Source: Acidimicrobiales bacterium (GTDB taxonomy: Bacteria; Actinomycetota; Acidimicrobiia; Acidimicrobiales; Poriferisodalaceae). Taken from it: a stretch of 7,649 nt of DNA. Within the stretch, counting starts at the first letter, position 1, and each line of letters begins with the position of its first letter. A program made the position numbers and the translations under genes. Of the stretch, positions 6,802-7,649 are shown piece after piece. The DNA lies in contig JAGQSP010000268.1 in the NCBI GenBank assembly GCA_020439485.1, forward strand, positions 1-7,649. Direction: 5' to 3'. Below the pieces are notes generated by a model that did no database searches, was not told where the DNA came from, and saw only the letters and a list, made by a program, of their open reading frames with translations.

Positions 6802-6804
6802 TCT

Positions 6805-6824
6805 GATGTCGTATGGCCGACATC
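6805..6824. promoter_or_regulatory. Second inverted repeat in the divergent promoter region
   Basis: GATGTCG (6805-6811) and CGACATC (6818-6824) are exact complements separated by six bases. The site begins three bases after the 18-bp palindrome. Its sequence is different, so it would belong to another protein, to a second binding mode, or to chance. Seven-base arms in GC-rich DNA are not rare enough to be convincing alone. Confidence 0.3.
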
Positions 6825-6886
6825 TGTCGTCGGCCCTCCGTCGCCGATGGGGTCTCGACACCTGACGCGTTGTGTTGCGGACCGTC

Positions 6887-6892
6887 TAGGGT
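6887..6892 (+). promoter_or_regulatory. Candidate -10 element (or SD-like AGGG) of the amidotransferase gene
   Basis: TAGGGT fits the actinobacterial TANNNT -10 pattern and ends seven bases before the ATG at 6900, which would place the transcription start at or one base before the start codon, giving a leaderless mRNA. The same bases contain AGGG, eight bases before the ATG, and so could instead be a weak Shine-Dalgarno site on a longer transcript. Only weak -35 candidates are seen upstream (CTGACG at 6862-6867, 19 bases away). Confidence 0.35.
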
Positions 6893-6899
6893 CTGGCGA

Positions 6900-7640
6900 A
6901 TGTCGTCTAACCCCAGGGCGCTGGTGTTCGCCCACGAACCAGATGGGCCCGCGTCGCAGGTCGAGGTGCGTCTCCGCCAGCGGGGCTACGAAGTCGACAC
7001 GCACTTTGTGACCCTCGACTATGACAAGCCCGACGCAGCAGAGCCGTTCCCCGATATCGCGGGCTACGACATGCTGGTGGTGATGGGTTCGGTTCGGTCG
7101 CTCACCCGCAAAGACGAGATCGGCTCATGGATCCATCGCGAGCTCGAGCTGGTGAGGCAAAGCCACGACAGCGGCACGCCGGTGCTGGGTGTTTGCTTCG
7201 GGGGCCAGATCATCGCCGATGCGTTCGGTGGGAGGGTCGAGGAGATGCCAAGCGCCGCCATCGGCTGGTTCGAGATCGAGGCGGTCGAGGGCTCGAACCC
7301 GATCGGGCCCGGCCCCTGGTTCGAGTGGCACCACGATCGGTTCATTCCGCCTGCCGGTGTCGAAGTGCTCGCCCAGAACGCGAACTCGGTTCAGCTCATC
7401 AGGTTGGGCCGGACCCTGGGCACCCAGTTCCACCCCGAGGTCGACCACGACCACATGACCGGGTTCCTGGCAATGGCCAGCGACGAGTACATGGCCGAGA
7501 ACGGGCTCGACCACGACGCCATGATCGCCGACATGCTGCAACACGAGCAGCGCAACATCGAACAATGTCATGCGCTGGTCGACTGGTTCGTCGACGAGGT
7601 TGCCTCGAGCGATTTCGTTCCCCGCCCCAACGCCACCTGA
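6900..7640 (+). CDS. Class I glutamine amidotransferase-like protein (possible gamma-glutamyl hydrolase)
   Basis: A 246-residue cytoplasmic protein of the triad glutamine amidotransferase fold, standing alone rather than fused to a synthase. The nucleophile elbow is GVCFGGQ (97-103, Cys99), and the other triad members sit in QFHPEV (His178, Glu180), so the active site is complete. WFEWHHDRF before it matches the W-H-D segment of GMP-synthase-like free-standing members. The domain starts at RALVFAHEPDGP, and MVVMGS near 58-64 is the usual strand before the oxyanion loop. These proteins hydrolyse gamma-glutamyl amides, using glutamine or a gamma-glutamylated compound. Next to a GS-like ligase it may act like PuuD or AtdA2/TdnT, which is an inference. 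ATG 6900 is chosen because the domain begins within a few residues; an in-frame ATG at 6813 would add 29 residues of unlike composition across the promoter region. Divergent from livK, 161 bp apart. Confidence 0.88.
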   Translation: MSSNPRALVFAHEPDGPASQVEVRLRQRGYEVDTHFVTLDYDKPDAAEPFPDIAGYDMLVVMGSVRSLTRKDEIGSWIHRELELVRQSHDSGTPVLGVCFGGQIIADAFGGRVEEMPSAAIGWFEIEAVEGSNPIGPGPWFEWHHDRFIPPAGVEVLAQNANSVQLIRLGRTLGTQFHPEVDHDHMTGFLAMASDEYMAENGLDHDAMIADMLQHEQRNIEQCHALVDWFVDEVASSDFVPRPNAT

Positions 7641-7649
7641 GGCTCGAAA

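Noticed and set aside
6813..6899. Earlier in-frame ATG for the amidotransferase gene
   Set aside because: The added 29 residues lack similarity to the fold, there is no ribosome binding site before 6813, and the segment overlaps the second dyad and candidate promoter. The domain begins just after ATG 6900.
5473..7011. Plus-strand open frame of about 512 codons opposite livK
   Set aside because: It is antisense to a clearly recognised gene with its own signal peptide and ribosome binding site, crosses the promoter region, has Val/Gly/Asp-heavy composition typical of antisense frames in GC-rich DNA, and shows no domain.

Overview
The window is a GC-rich stretch with the look of a free-living actinobacterium. 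The clues are strong G/C third-position bias, a fused LivM-LivG polypeptide, and a lipoprotein with a Ser/Asp/Thr/Glu-rich linker containing a repeated SSDTTEA unit. That linker style resembles Acidimicrobiia (Ilumatobacter-like) lipoproteins, but the lineage is an inference from style, not from a marker gene. No rRNA, tRNA, CRISPR array, insertion sequence or phage gene is visible.

Layout. (1) 52-579, plus strand: a MarR-family winged-helix regulator. (2) 602-6738, minus strand: one compact operon read right to left. It encodes a lipoprotein substrate-binding protein (livK type), an ATPase (livF type), a permease (livH type), a permease-ATPase fusion (livM-livG type), and finally a glutamine-synthetase-family enzyme. 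Junctions are tight (5 nt, 36 nt, a 1-nt stop/start overlap, 25 nt), so co-transcription is very likely. (3) 6739-6899: a 161-bp divergent intergenic region with two inverted repeats, a plausible livK promoter and a plausible promoter for the opposite gene. (4) 6900-7640, plus strand: a class I glutamine amidotransferase-like protein with the Cys/His/Glu triad. The regulator and the enzyme gene converge with only 22 bp between them.

How the genes may work together. The five transporter activities (binding protein, two permeases, two ATPases) make a complete hydrophobic-amino-acid/amide/urea-type ABC importer. The GS-like enzyme resembles the gamma-glutamyl-amine ligases (PuuA, GmaS, IpuC, AtdA1/TdnQ) more than housekeeping GlnA. 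A class I amidotransferase-like partner also occurs in the Puu pathway (PuuD) and the aniline pathway (AtdA2/TdnT). The most economical hypothesis is a locus that imports a nitrogen compound, activates it by gamma-glutamylation, and later hydrolyses a gamma-glutamyl intermediate, under control of the MarR protein or another dimeric repressor at the 18-bp palindrome overlapping the livK -35. No oxidase, dehydrogenase or transaminase for the middle of such a pathway lies in the window, and the substrate cannot be read from the sequence.
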